Assembly: GCA_013298595.1 (NCBI GenBank)
Contig: JAAFIG010000004.1
Span: forward strand, 62,001-126,000
Reading direction: 5' to 3'
DNA length: 64,000 nucleotides
Source of the DNA: Deinococcales bacterium
GTDB taxonomy: Bacteria; Deinococcota; Deinococci; Deinococcales; JAAFIG01
Of this stretch, positions 37,509 through 46,322 are shown piece by piece. The notes beneath the pieces are model-generated. The model made no database searches, was not told where the DNA came from, and saw only the letters and a program-made list of their open reading frames with translations. Each line of letters starts with the position of its first letter. The stretch's first letter is position 1. The translations under genes and the position numbers were made by a program.

Positions 37509-38675
37509 ATGAAACGATTCTTTTTTCCTTTTTTGTTATTAGCTGCCTTAGTTGGTTGTGGTGTTTGGAGTTTTCCTGCTTGGGGTGTGCTTGGTCGGTT
37601 TGCAGCATTGCCTGCTGCGCCAAGTCAAACCATCACTTTTTTACTGGCTGGGGTTGGGCATCATTATGTGGGGTATCACACGCGAGGTACGCTCGAGGAT
37701 GATTTTACTTCTGGGCTGACTGATACGATGGTAGTGGTGCAACTTAACCCTGCTCAGAAAGCCATTAAATTGCTTTCAATTCCTCGGGATACCCATGTTG
37801 GTGCGGGGAATAGCACTCAAGATAAAATCAATGCAGCCATGCTGGGTGGTTTTGACTCGAGTGTACGAGCAGTTGAGGGTTTACTCGGTTTACCTTTGGA
37901 TGGGTATTTATTTGTTTCGATAGATGGCACCAAAGCTTTGGTGGATGCCCTTGGTGGGGTGCAAGTTTATGTACCTAAAGCAATGCAGTACAAGGATACT
38001 GCTGCAAAACTCGAGATTAATTTACAACCTGGACTGCAAACCTTAAATGGTGCTCAAGCCGAAGGGTTTGTACGTTTTCGTTACGATAATCTTGGTGATA
38101 TTGGTCGTGCTCAGCGGCAACAAGCCTTTTTTCGGGCTTTGCTCGAGAAGTTACGACAATTGGGCACTGTTGGGCGTTTACCCCAATTGGCAAAGGTTTT
38201 TGAGCAACACGTTCGTACCAATTTAACTCGTCGTGAAGTTGGTGCGGCTTTAGGGTTTTTGTTACAAAAACCTCGAGTGGATACTTTGTTACTGCCAGGG
38301 GATTTTGGTAGATTAGGTCGGCTTTCTTTTTGGATTCCCGATTCTCGAGCTGTGCAAGCTTTGGTCAATGGTAATTTGCGAAATCAAAATCAGGGTACAA
38401 CCCGTGACCCACTCGAATTAAGTATTGCCATTGTCAGTCAAGATGCCACTCGAGCCAGAAAAGCTCGGGATACTTTACGCCAACAGGGTTTTCGTTTTGT
38501 CTGGATTGCCGAGGCAAACAATGCAGGGAATCCAAGCCAAACCGAAGTGCTGGCAAGCACCAACTTAATAGATGCTCGAGTGATCAAATCTAAACTTGGT
38601 GTTGGTTCAGAACGCATCAGTGGCGAGGGTGTACTGGGCGCAGATGTGACCATTTGGTTAGGCAAAGATTATTAG
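37509..38675 (+). CDS. LytR-CpsA-Psr (LCP) family protein
   Basis: 388 residues. LCP proteins attach lipid-linked polymers to the cell envelope. An N-terminal hydrophobic anchor (about 1-30, with GCG that could be a lipobox) is followed by the LCP domain: GLTDTMVVVQLN, LLSIPRDTHVG, KINAAMLGG, GYLFVSIDG, LDALGGVQVYVP and GFVRFRYDNLGDIGRAQRQQ, where the Arg and Asp residues bind the pyrophosphate lipid. The C-terminal part (about 300-388) is a LytR_C domain (LSIAIVSQDATRARKARDTL). It could handle the product of the polysaccharide locus, but it lies 13 kb away. Confidence 0.9.
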   Translation: MKRFFFPFLLLAALVGCGVWSFPAWGVLGRFAALPAAPSQTITFLLAGVGHHYVGYHTRGTLEDDFTSGLTDTMVVVQLNPAQKAIKLLSIPRDTHVGAGNSTQDKINAAMLGGFDSSVRAVEGLLGLPLDGYLFVSIDGTKALVDALGGVQVYVPKAMQYKDTAAKLEINLQPGLQTLNGAQAEGFVRFRYDNLGDIGRAQRQQAFFRALLEKLRQLGTVGRLPQLAKVFEQHVRTNLTRREVGAALGFLLQKPRVDTLLLPGDFGRLGRLSFWIPDSRAVQALVNGNLRNQNQGTTRDPLELSIAIVSQDATRARKARDTLRQQGFRFVWIAEANNAGNPSQTEVLASTNLIDARVIKSKLGVGSERISGEGVLGADVTIWLGKDY

Positions 38676-38704
38676 ACCTCGTGCATCAATCATTTTTGTT
38701 GCCT

Positions 38705-38788
38705 AAAACAGGGTGATGACAAGCATCACCCCTACGTTCAATACGTGGATTTTCGTAGGGTGCGAACCTTGTGTTCGCCCTGTTTTCA
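38705..38788 (+). repeat. Head-to-head pair of ACAAG-loop palindromic repeats
   Basis: First copy: GGGTGATG (38711-38718), loop ACAAG, CATCACCC (38724-38731), then CTACG. Second copy, inverted: CGTAGGGTGCGAAC, loop CTTGT, GTTCGCCC (to 38780). The pair is bounded by AAAACAGGG and CCCTGTTTT, so the whole can fold into one larger structure. It lies between the LCP gene and the convergent acetyltransferase gene. Confidence 0.75.
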
Positions 38789-38809
38789 ATAATTTCTCAT
38801 ACAAGAAGT

Positions 38810-39424
38810 CTATTGATTACGCCACTCGAGCAGCAAAGCACAATTTCTGGATTCGGCATCTTCGATGTACTGGTGTAAAACCCGTACAGGCTCGAGACCA
38901 TTTCGCAGTTGTGGTGTGAGGGTAGGATCAATCAGTGTGCCAGCAATAACTGCTTGCACGTATTCTTCGGGGCTGAGCTGTAGGTGTTGCTCGAGACCAG
39001 GCATTCGACCTGCTGCCATAAATCGTTGTAAACCGAGTTGTTTTACTAATGCAAATCGTGCTTGGTACAAAGCTCGAGCCACACCTTGACCACGCCAGAT
39101 TGGGCGGACTGCCATGTCCACGCCATACAACGTTGTACCCTTGGGCTGATGATTACGAATAAAACCATCGTCCGTAGCAGCAGCAAATGTATGAGGTACT
39201 TGCTCGAGGATAAGTGCTGTTGCTGAGGCAATCAGTTGCCCATCTATTTCGACACATAACGCTCCTTGTGGGAATATTTGCAAATGCGAAGCAATTTGAG
39301 CTTCACTCCACAATTGATCTTCAGGAAAAGGTGCAGGAAAGCATTCGCGTTGAATCTCGAGCAACTGCGGGTAATCTTTTAGGGTATACGTACGAATTAG
39401 CACATTAGACCATTTCAAAATCAT
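38810..39424 (-). CDS. GNAT-family N-acetyltransferase
   Basis: 204 residues. VLIRTYTLKDYPQLLEIQRECF is the typical N-terminal strand and helix, and VDMAVRPIWRGQGVARALYQARF is the acetyl-CoA motif A (R-x2-G-x-G/A). The end of the domain is less typical; it carries MPGLEQHLQLSPEEYVQAVIAG, as in GNATs that carry a C-terminal tail. The start overlaps the channel gene by 20 bp, implying one transcript. The substrate is unknown. Confidence 0.78.
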   Translation of the reverse strand: MILKWSNVLIRTYTLKDYPQLLEIQRECFPAPFPEDQLWSEAQIASHLQIFPQGALCVEIDGQLIASATALILEQVPHTFAAATDDGFIRNHQPKGTTLYGVDMAVRPIWRGQGVARALYQARFALVKQLGLQRFMAAGRMPGLEQHLQLSPEEYVQAVIAGTLIDPTLTPQLRNGLEPVRVLHQYIEDAESRNCALLLEWRNQ

Positions 39425-40352
39425 TTAATTTACGAACATCTATGGCAGCACCACCTTGGGCATTTGGCACGTAAATATTGGCAAATTTGGCATTCCAAAC
39501 AATCTCTTCGGCTTTATATGAACCTCGGGCATGAATACGTTGAAATAAAACATCATCTAAGCCATGAATGACAATCAGTAACTCGGCTTGGCTAGCATCT
39601 AAATCTGCTTCCGAGATTCCCCACAACGGGCTTTTTTCATCAATTGGATGCACCAAAGTCCATGCCAAACTAAAAAATGCCACTTTTTCACGCTCGAGTG
39701 GTAAACCATAAAAACGCCGCATTCGTTTACCATTAACCATTTCAAAGCGTGCCAAACTCACTTGGGCTTCGATATCAATGATTTCATTACGAAAACCATT
39801 GGTAATGCGAAACATCAGTGCCTGACCACCCTGAAAAGGGGCAATCAATGCGTTTTTGCTCCATAAAATCCTCGAGACAGGTTTAGAAAACCTAGAAAAA
39901 ACCACACCTGTAATTAAAGCCGCACCAACCAAGCCTAAAAACGCTTCGATACTCGAGACAATATGAGCTGCAATGTTATTGGGAGCGATATGACCATACC
40001 CAATGGTTGATAGTGTTTCGATACTAAAGAAAAATCCTCGCCAGAACAAATTTTCAATAGGATTAGGAATGGTCATGAATAACGCATCCGAGCCGCAAAG
40101 TACATAAAAAACAGCGAAGATCAAATTAACCAGCACAAACGAACCTGTTAAAATCGAAAAAAACGCCCACCACGGCATGACAATTAAGGCATAAAACGGG
40201 CTGAGACTCGAGAACCAATCTAAACCCATCCGCCTCGAGTTAAAACTGCCATCTTTGTTGAGGAAACGCGCTGCGTTTTCGGCTTGTACACGACCAATGC
40301 CTAGGTCATCTGGAACAGGCATTTGTATAGGAGGTGATTCTGGGTGCGACAT
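39405..40352 (-). CDS. Inward-rectifier type potassium channel (KirBac-like)
   Basis: 315 residues with the start at 40352, chosen because TATGCT lies 6 nt upstream, giving a leaderless mRNA; the TTG-started extension to 40409 is unlikely. Two membrane helices (about 65-90 and 125-150) flank the pore helix and selectivity filter FFFSIETLSTIGYGHIAP. The C-terminal half is the cytoplasmic beta-sandwich of Kir channels: ALMFRITNGFRNEIIDIEAQVSL, HPIDEKSPLWG and SYKAEEIVWNAKFANIY. N-terminal LDWFSSLSPFYALIVMPWWAFF is the slide helix. Probably tetrameric in the inner membrane. Confidence 0.9.
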   Translation of the reverse strand: MSHPESPPIQMPVPDDLGIGRVQAENAARFLNKDGSFNSRRMGLDWFSSLSPFYALIVMPWWAFFSILTGSFVLVNLIFAVFYVLCGSDALFMTIPNPIENLFWRGFFFSIETLSTIGYGHIAPNNIAAHIVSSIEAFLGLVGAALITGVVFSRFSKPVSRILWSKNALIAPFQGGQALMFRITNGFRNEIIDIEAQVSLARFEMVNGKRMRRFYGLPLEREKVAFFSLAWTLVHPIDEKSPLWGISEADLDASQAELLIVIHGLDDVLFQRIHARGSYKAEEIVWNAKFANIYVPNAQGGAAIDVRKLNDFEMV

Positions 40353-40358
40353 ACAACT

Positions 40359-40364
40359 AGCATA
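40359..40364 (-). promoter_or_regulatory. -10 element (TATGCT) of the channel gene
   Basis: TATGCT on the minus strand, then AGTTGT, then ATG. No ribosome-binding site is present, so the transcript is likely leaderless. Confidence 0.5.
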
Positions 40365-40465
40365 ACGGGTAGATATGGTTTGAATAAATAGGTAGAAAAG
40401 CTCAGACAATTTTTGCTTGAGCTTTGAGGATGTACTAGCCTATTAAAATTCGGTGATGCTAGATG

Positions 40466-41557
40466 TTACCGACTTGGTTGCTCGAGTTGTGCTAAAACCA
40501 CGCCTGTTGCATTATTCACTGCCACAATTCGTTTGGCTTTTGTCGCACCTGTCACGAAGACACTGACAAATGGACTGGTTAAAGCTTGGGTTTGAATTGT
40601 ACCAGCGGCTGGTTCACTCAGGTTAAGGCGCAAGGTTAGTACGTTACTCTCGAGTTTTGCATTGGCAACAGCCAAGCCGTAGCCACCTGTTGGTTTTTGT
40701 CCAACAAAGAACGTAATGGCACTAGCTCGAGTGAAATCCAGATTTGGCACACTTGGAATGGGTAATTGGTTGCCATTCATGATTTTCCAAGTCTGGGAAA
40801 AACTATTGGTGTTGGTATCCCAACGCAGTAACGGCTTTGTATCGGTGTAGGCAGCATTACCACCCTGAAGAATGGGGCGTACATTCAGTGGTTCGTTGTT
40901 GGTAAAACCACCCAGTACATCCACTGGTAAACCAACTTGTACAAATAAAGCCGTTAAATTAACACGATCTGGGCGCGGCTCGAGGGCGAGGTACGAATCT
41001 GGGATATTGGGGTATTCAAGTAAAGCAATTGCCAGTGGTTGCTTGTACTTATCTTGCAAGTACCCTTGTAAAGCATCAGCTTCGTTGTTGTTTAATTCGC
41101 CGATGCCTCGTAAACCATTGCGTTCACGAATCTCGAGCCGAAGCTTTGTGTCACGCTCGAGGTCTTCGCGGCTACCAGCGTCAAACCATTTTTTACCATC
41201 AAAATAAACAAGTTTCTGAATGGTTTCTCGAGACAACACACTGAGGTCACTCGAGAATGGAATAGTTGCTACCGAAACCACTTCACGTAAATCCTTTGGA
41301 CGCGTTTGCAATGTGGCAACACCATTCACACTCAGCGCCGTTGGTACTGCCAGTCCACCAATTGGTGATGTTCCACTGAGCGTAAGCGTATTCGAGCCAA
41401 GTTGAATAGCTCGAGTTTGTCCAGCTTCGAGTTTGCCATAAAAAATAGTTTGTCTGTCTTGTATACCGTACATAACAATATCGGTGATGTTGTACCCAGA
41501 TGGTTGCCAAGCACAAGCACTTAAAATCAGTAAAAGCACTCCAAGAAAAACACGCAT
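40466..41557 (-). CDS. Lipoprotein of unknown function
   Basis: 363 residues. The signal peptide MRVFLGVLLLILSAC has lipobox LSAC. The mature protein seems all-beta: an early domain with repeated short strands, a middle segment (about 115-185) with LDxDxK-like acidic and basic stretches, and a C-terminal beta domain. I recognise no family. TACCAT, 6 nt, ATG upstream suggests a leaderless mRNA. It diverges from the thioesterase gene. Confidence 0.65.
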   Translation of the reverse strand: MRVFLGVLLLILSACAWQPSGYNITDIVMYGIQDRQTIFYGKLEAGQTRAIQLGSNTLTLSGTSPIGGLAVPTALSVNGVATLQTRPKDLREVVSVATIPFSSDLSVLSRETIQKLVYFDGKKWFDAGSREDLERDTKLRLEIRERNGLRGIGELNNNEADALQGYLQDKYKQPLAIALLEYPNIPDSYLALEPRPDRVNLTALFVQVGLPVDVLGGFTNNEPLNVRPILQGGNAAYTDTKPLLRWDTNTNSFSQTWKIMNGNQLPIPSVPNLDFTRASAITFFVGQKPTGGYGLAVANAKLESNVLTLRLNLSEPAAGTIQTQALTSPFVSVFVTGATKAKRIVAVNNATGVVLAQLEQPSR

Positions 41558-41625
41558 GGCACTATGGTAAAGCTTTATTTACCATGAAATATGAATCAGG
41601 ATTAAAGTAATCATTTACCTAGGCT

Positions 41626-41631
41626 TAGAAT
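41626..41631 (+). promoter_or_regulatory. -10 element (TAGAAT) of the thioesterase gene
   Basis: TAGAAT, then TGGCAC, then ATG. The identical hexamer and spacing occur before hemD at 61365. Confidence 0.5.
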
Positions 41632-41637
41632 TGGCAC

Positions 41638-42009
41638 ATGCAATTCATTCACTTCTTACGAGTTCGCTACAGTGAACTCGACCCTCAAGGTGTGGTTTTC
41701 AATGCCAATTACCTGATGTACTGCGATGATGCCCTCGAAACGTGGTTTCGTACCACCATCCCCGAAGGATTAGAAGCGCATGATTTAGATTTGATGCTCA
41801 AAAAAGCTGTGCTCGAGTGGCTCTCCCCTGCTCGACTTGGTGACACACTCGAGATTGGTGTGACTATCTTGAGATGGGGAAATTCTTCGTTTGATGTTAA
41901 GTTCAAGGTAGATGGAATTTTTAATGCTGTTATCACCTATGTCTGCGTACAGCATTTAACTAATGCGCCACAGCGTTTTCCAGATTTCTTACGTGAAAAA
42001 TTATCATAG
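41638..42009 (+). CDS. 4HBT/YbgC-like acyl-CoA thioesterase
   Basis: 123 residues, hot-dog fold. RVRYSELDPQGVVFNANYLMYCDDA is the 4-hydroxybenzoyl-CoA thioesterase signature with catalytic Asp in ELDPQGVVFNANY. The second half has LEIGVTILRWGNSSFDVKFKV, as in YbgC/FadM. The substrate is not known. TAGAAT, 6 nt, ATG (41626-41640) suggests a leaderless mRNA. It converges on tatD. Confidence 0.87.
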   Translation: MQFIHFLRVRYSELDPQGVVFNANYLMYCDDALETWFRTTIPEGLEAHDLDLMLKKAVLEWLSPARLGDTLEIGVTILRWGNSSFDVKFKVDGIFNAVITYVCVQHLTNAPQRFPDFLREKLS

Positions 42010-42016
42010 TGTTTTC

Positions 42017-42769
42017 TTAACTCAGTTTGTAAACTGCTCGAGCATTAGCACTGGTGATACTTTCAAGTTCGGCATACTCAAGTTGGCGCACACCCGCTAG
42101 TACCTCAAGTGTGTGCTGTACATACTCAGGACGGTTTGGTTTACCACGAAAAGGAATCGGTGCAAGGTATGGTGCATCTGTTTCGACCAGTAACCGATTT
42201 TCAGGCACCAGCACGGCTGCATCCCGAATTTTCTGCGCGGTTTTATACGTAATATTACCTGCAAAAGAAACATAAAAACCCAATGCTAAACCAGTCTCGA
42301 GCAATTCTGCATCGCCAGCAAAACAATGCAAAATACCTTGAGTCCAGCCTGCATTTCGCAAAATTGCCGCGCAATCAGCAAAGGCTTTTCTTGAGTTATC
42401 CTTATCGCGGCAATGAATAACAATTGGTTTCTCGAGCTGGCGCGCCAAATCCAGTTGCCATTCAAAACTGGCAATTTGATTTTCTGGTGTAGCAGCATCC
42501 CAGTAATAATCCATGCCGCTTTCACCAATACCTACCACTTTAGGTTTTAATACCAATGCCTCGAGCAAGGCAACTGTTTCACTCGAGAACATATTCGCAT
42601 CTGTGGGATGTAAACCAACGGTGGCAAAAACATTGGGAAACTGCTGTGTTAGCGCTAGACAATTTCTGGCACGCTCAGGATTAAAGCCAATTGCAATTAA
42701 AATCTCGAGTTCAGCCGCACTGATTTCAGGGTTTGGCACAGCGTCCAAATGGCAATGTGTGTCTATCAT
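42017..42769 (-). CDS. tatD: TatD-family metal-dependent deoxyribonuclease
   Basis: 250 residues from the ATG at 42769, which gives MIDTHCHLD at the N-terminus and an ATGA overlap with the upstream gene. The TIM-barrel metal ligands are all visible: H-x-H in DTHCHLD, Glu in GIGESGMDYYW, His in PIVIHCRD, His in ILHCFAG and Asp in LLVETDAPYLAP. Family members have 3'-5' DNase or D-aminoacyl-tRNA deacylase-like activity. Confidence 0.92.
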   Translation of the reverse strand: MIDTHCHLDAVPNPEISAAELEILIAIGFNPERARNCLALTQQFPNVFATVGLHPTDANMFSSETVALLEALVLKPKVVGIGESGMDYYWDAATPENQIASFEWQLDLARQLEKPIVIHCRDKDNSRKAFADCAAILRNAGWTQGILHCFAGDAELLETGLALGFYVSFAGNITYKTAQKIRDAAVLVPENRLLVETDAPYLAPIPFRGKPNRPEYVQHTLEVLAGVRQLEYAELESITSANARAVYKLS

Positions 42770-43758
42770 GGAGTTACCGTGATGTTTTGAATGTGTTCCC
42801 AATCCGACCAGCCTTTAATCGGAATGGTCACAATGACTTGCCATTGCACTTGATTATCTGCCGCCATAAAGGTAGTGGCAGCCTCGGCTGGTATAGCCAT
42901 CTCGAGATTAAATTCGATGTTTTCGCCTCGGCGTACAGCTCGAGCCTCGCTGACTTGACTGATTTGCTCAAGCACTTTTTTGGTGTTGACAGAGCGATTG
43001 GTGCCGCTGCCTGTAGCATAAATTTCGTTTTGTACCAGTTTCACTTCGATTTTCTCGAGTTCAAATTCGGCTTGAGTCGTGGTAGCAAAACGGATTTGAA
43101 TGTTTTTGCTGGCTTGGACAATAATGGGTTCGATGGTGAGTTGAACATTGCCAAGTTTCGCTTGAGCGAATTGGTTTCGTAGCATTGTATAGATAACAAA
43201 TCCACCCAGTCCTAAAATAAAACCGCCAATTAACAAGGCAATTATGGCAGGAGGTTGAATCAAAAATACCAGCCCTGCAATCAAACCGATCAGGAAAACA
43301 CCACAACCCATAGCACCCAAGTATCCGACTTTGGTAGCAATTTGCGGGACTGGTTTAGGAACCGCATAAGTAGGTCCAAAGTCCACGCTTGGCATGTTTG
43401 GCATTGCACCAAAAATAAAATCGGTTTCGGCTTTGGTTTTACCAAATAAACCACCGCTTTCGGCACGCACATACCAGTCAAGATTGGTGTATGTGCCCCT
43501 ATAAGTAAATGGTCCATCGGGCATGGTGAACGAAAATGGCACTTCGCTCGAGCCAGCTCCCCAAGTTTCAGCAATGGTTTGTTCGGCTCGAGCACCATGA
43601 TCGCCACTGCCTTTGCCATGAGCACGCCATTCGCGGATGAGCTGGATTTTACCTCGTCCACCATCAGGGTCGTGTACTGTGACGACACCACTGACCATAT
43701 CTCCTGCCAGGTAGACACCATCGGGGCGGTCAAGACGAATTTCGAGTTTAAAACTCAT
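42766..43758 (-). CDS. Arrestin-like protein with central membrane hairpin
   Basis: 330 residues. The N-terminal domain (about 1-120), beginning LEIRLDRPDGVYLAGDMVSGVVTV and continuing with VPFSFTMPDGPFTYRGTYTNLDWYVRAE, resembles an arrestin/Spo0M N-domain. Two membrane helices follow (about 145-166 and 170-190). The C-terminal domain (about 200-330) is a second beta-sandwich with EFELEKIEVKLVQNEIYATG and WQVIVTIPIKGWSDWE. A GGAGA site precedes the ATG. It overlaps tatD by 4 nt. Function unknown; arrestin-like folds serve as binding scaffolds. Confidence 0.65.
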   Translation of the reverse strand: MSFKLEIRLDRPDGVYLAGDMVSGVVTVHDPDGGRGKIQLIREWRAHGKGSGDHGARAEQTIAETWGAGSSEVPFSFTMPDGPFTYRGTYTNLDWYVRAESGGLFGKTKAETDFIFGAMPNMPSVDFGPTYAVPKPVPQIATKVGYLGAMGCGVFLIGLIAGLVFLIQPPAIIALLIGGFILGLGGFVIYTMLRNQFAQAKLGNVQLTIEPIIVQASKNIQIRFATTTQAEFELEKIEVKLVQNEIYATGSGTNRSVNTKKVLEQISQVSEARAVRRGENIEFNLEMAIPAEAATTFMAADNQVQWQVIVTIPIKGWSDWEHIQNITVTP

Positions 43759-43805
43759 ATCTCTCCAATCAAATAATCACTGCCAAACGGCCACAATCAT
43801 GATTT

Positions 43806-44195
43806 TTATAGTGCAGCGATTAACTCGATTTCCAATAACCAATCTGGATTTCCAAGGGCGGATACGGCAACCAAGGTACTGGCAGGGTATGCATCTTTGT
43901 AGAATTTTGAGCGCACCGCCATAACTTCACCAACTCGTGCTATGTCCACCACAAAGATAGTGGCTTTGACGGCATGTGCAAAAGTTGCTTTATGAGCTTT
44001 TAAAATCGTTTCTAGGTTTGTAAAAACCTGTTCAGCTTGGGCTGTCATATCGCCAATACCAACAGTGTCCCCTTGGGCATTACGAGGCACTTGACCAGAA
44101 ATAAATAATAATTTGCCAGCAGTAACAACCACAGATTGCGAAAATTGACCATCTGGTTTGGCAACTTCTGGAGGATTATGAAATTCAATGGTCAT
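43806..44195 (-). CDS. RidA/YjgF family enamine-imine deaminase
   Basis: 129 residues, full length. LLFISGQVPRNAQGDTVG is the RidA signature, and ATIFVVDIARVGEVMAV with PASTLVAVSALGNPDWLLEIEL forms the trimer core. The usual catalytic Arg in the late R-x-(C/T/A) motif is not obvious (PASTLVAVS), so it may belong to a RidA subfamily without imine deaminase activity. Confidence 0.85.
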   Translation of the reverse strand: MTIEFHNPPEVAKPDGQFSQSVVVTAGKLLFISGQVPRNAQGDTVGIGDMTAQAEQVFTNLETILKAHKATFAHAVKATIFVVDIARVGEVMAVRSKFYKDAYPASTLVAVSALGNPDWLLEIELIAAL

Positions 44196-44259
44196 GGATT
44201 TCTTTATTATTGCATGATTGATCTATTTGAACGCATTAACAAGTCTCCATTTGTTTGCA

Positions 44260-44886
44260 TTAATAGTTCATTTGCTGATACGCATCGTACAATGCCCCTT
44301 GAATCCCTCGTAGGTCATCACCAAATTGGTGCAGCAGTTGCTCGAGTTGCGCTTTTGATAAACGTGGAATTTCGCCACTCGAGCGCCGCGCCCACTCGAG
44401 TCGTTTCTCGATGATAGTCTCGAGTTTATCTAAGGTTAAACCTGTCAGATGCAGGATTTGCACATTAAAACCTGCTCGCTCGAGTTCTAATTTGTGATTT
44501 TCGTGTGATGCAATCACCCAAGTTTTTGCTCGTTGCCAGACAAGCAAGCGAGTTAATCTGCCTAAACGTTGGGCTTCATCTAAGAAAATAAGTTCGGCTC
44601 GAGGAATTCTTGGCTGCCGACCCATTTCGGGTAAATGCAAATAGGGTGCTTCTGGGTGTTGTTGCCACAATTTTTGTAAATGCGTAGTTTTGCCTCGACC
44701 TTTTTCTCCTAGAATTAACAAAGCTGTTTTTGGTCGGGCATCAAACTCGGGTATTTCCACGGCTAAATCTGCTAATTGCTCGAGCAACACTTCGCAAAAA
44801 GGATTGCAGCGCAAATTTACATGTGCAAAGGCTCGAGTGGGTAACACCCCTAAATTGTAAGCAATTGTGGCTGTCCATGCTGGCAA
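44260..44886 (-). CDS. Stand-alone P-loop ATPase
   Basis: 208 residues. Walker A is GEKGRGKT (about residue 58) and Walker B is LIFLDEAQRL, followed by a sensor-like WVIASHENH. The N-terminal NLRCNPFCEVL resembles the start of AAA ATPases of the TniB/ORC-like group. The C-terminal helical part (LDKLETIIEKRLEWARR) is lid-like. No partner gene is recognisable next to it. It diverges from murQ. Confidence 0.7.
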   Translation of the reverse strand: MPAWTATIAYNLGVLPTRAFAHVNLRCNPFCEVLLEQLADLAVEIPEFDARPKTALLILGEKGRGKTTHLQKLWQQHPEAPYLHLPEMGRQPRIPRAELIFLDEAQRLGRLTRLLVWQRAKTWVIASHENHKLELERAGFNVQILHLTGLTLDKLETIIEKRLEWARRSSGEIPRLSKAQLEQLLHQFGDDLRGIQGALYDAYQQMNY

Positions 44887-44912
44887 TGGCTTTAGAAGAC
44901 TACGATGATCTT

Positions 44913-44927
44913 GTTTACCAGTAAACT
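44913..44927 (+). promoter_or_regulatory. Palindrome GTTTACCAGTAAAC overlapping the murQ -10
   Basis: GTTTAC-CA-GTAAAC (44913-44926) is a perfect interrupted palindrome. Its right arm contains TAAACT (44922-44927), which lies 6 nt before the murQ ATG and could be its -10 element. A repressor bound here would block transcription. Confidence 0.4.
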
Positions 44928-44933
44928 ATTCCC

Positions 44934-45824
44934 ATGAATTCATCCATAACTGGCACCGAAAGCATTAACGAAGCCACCAAAAACCTAGATTTACTTGGTA
45001 CCACTGCACTTGTACAAACCCTTGTTGCTGATCATGAAAACGCTGTACAAGCTGTACTGCAAGCCTCGAGCAACATTGCTTTAGCCGTAGACCAAGCCGC
45101 TGCTCGACTTGCCCAAGGTGGGCGCTTATTGTACGCAGGGGCTGGTACAAGTGGGCGTTTAGCGTATTTAGACTCGAGCGAATTAACACCAACATTTGGT
45201 TGGTCTAAAGAACTGGCTCTGGTGGCAATGGCTGGTGGTCAGAGTGCTGTGTTTCAAGCTGTCGAAGGTGCCGAGGATGATTTTGCAGCTGGTCAACAAG
45301 ATATTTTTAATTTACAAGCCAATGCTCGTGATGTCGTGATTGGTATTGCTGCCAGTGGTGGCACACCTTATGTGCTTGGGGCACTCGAGGCGGCAAAAAT
45401 TGTTGGTGCACTACGCATTGGTTTATCCAATAACGCCAATGCAAAAGTACTCGAGCACGCTGATATTCCTGTTTTACTCGAAACTGGTGCGGAGGTCATT
45501 TCGGGTAGTACACGCTTAAAAGCAGGCACAGCGCAAAAAATCGCACTCAATACGCTCTCGAGTGCGATTATGGTACGGCTGCATAAAGTGTATGGAAATC
45601 TGATGGTGGATTTACAAGCCACCAATATCAAACTGGTGGCTCGAGCTGTGCGTTTAACAAGACTGGCAACCAACGCAACCGACGAAGCCGCCACAACTGC
45701 TTTACAAGATTGCAATTATCATGTCAAAACCGCCATTGTGATGCTGCTCAAAAATGTCACAGCGCCTGAGGCTCAAAATTTACTCGAGCAAACAAAAGGA
45801 AATGTCCGCGCTGCGATAACTTAA
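44934..45824 (+). CDS. murQ: N-acetylmuramic acid 6-phosphate etherase
   Basis: Cleaves the lactyl ether of MurNAc-6-P in cell-wall recycling, giving GlcNAc-6-P and D-lactate. 296 residues. [14 protein letters not shown] is the N-terminal signature, the SIS domain contains [24 protein letters not shown], and the catalytic Glu lies in [33 protein letters not shown] is the MurQ core. Leaderless start is likely. It overlaps ispF tail to tail by 4 nt. No murP or anmK is in the window. Confidence 0.93.
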   Translation: MNSSITGTESINEATKNLDLLGTTALVQTLVADHENAVQAVLQASSNIALAVDQAAARLAQGGRLLYAGAGTSGRLAYLDSSELTPTFGWSKELALVAMAGGQSAVFQAVEGAEDDFAAGQQDIFNLQANARDVVIGIAASGGTPYVLGALEAAKIVGALRIGLSNNANAKVLEHADIPVLLETGAEVISGSTRLKAGTAQKIALNTLSSAIMVRLHKVYGNLMVDLQATNIKLVARAVRLTRLATNATDEAATTALQDCNYHVKTAIVMLLKNVTAPEAQNLLEQTKGNVRAAIT

Positions 45825-46300
45825 AACTCGGAGCCTGTGGCTAACAGCACTGTGGCTCGGGTTTGTACGTGCATTGGGGCTAGACCTTCAGATGTTTTAA
45901 AAGTGATACCAACATTTTTGGGGTTTGTGCCCAGAAGTTTTGCCAGATGATCGCGCATGGTGTCCCGCAGAGCACCTAATTTTGGGCGATCAAGGGTTAC
46001 AACTACAGCTAAATTGATAATCTCGAGGTTGGCTTTTTGCACCCGATCCAAGCAATCTCTAAGAATAATACTCGAGTCCACTCCTTGCCATTTTGGATCT
46101 GTATCAGGGTAAAGCTTGCCAATATCACCAAGTGCAAGGCTCGAGAGTAGCGCATCAGAAACGGCGTGCAGAATTGCATCACCATCCGAATGAGCAATTG
46201 CCCCGTGAGGCGAATCGGGAATCTCGAGTCCTGCGAGGATGAGTTTGCGTCCAGCCTCGAGCCGATGGGCATCTTCGCCATAACCAATTCGGTAATTCAT
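45821..46300 (-). CDS. ispF: 2-C-methyl-D-erythritol 2,4-cyclodiphosphate synthase
   Basis: MEP isoprenoid pathway. 159 residues, normal length. [22 protein letters not shown] carries the D-x-H zinc ligands, [26 protein letters not shown] gives the third His and substrate loop, and [14 protein letters not shown] is the C-terminal signature. TAATCT ends 7 nt before the ATG, again suggesting a leaderless mRNA. Confidence 0.95.
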   Translation of the reverse strand: MNYRIGYGEDAHRLEAGRKLILAGLEIPDSPHGAIAHSDGDAILHAVSDALLSSLALGDIGKLYPDTDPKWQGVDSSIILRDCLDRVQKANLEIINLAVVVTLDRPKLGALRDTMRDHLAKLLGTNPKNVGITFKTSEGLAPMHVQTRATVLLATGSEF

Positions 46301-46322
46301 GATGCTTAGATTAACGCAATTG

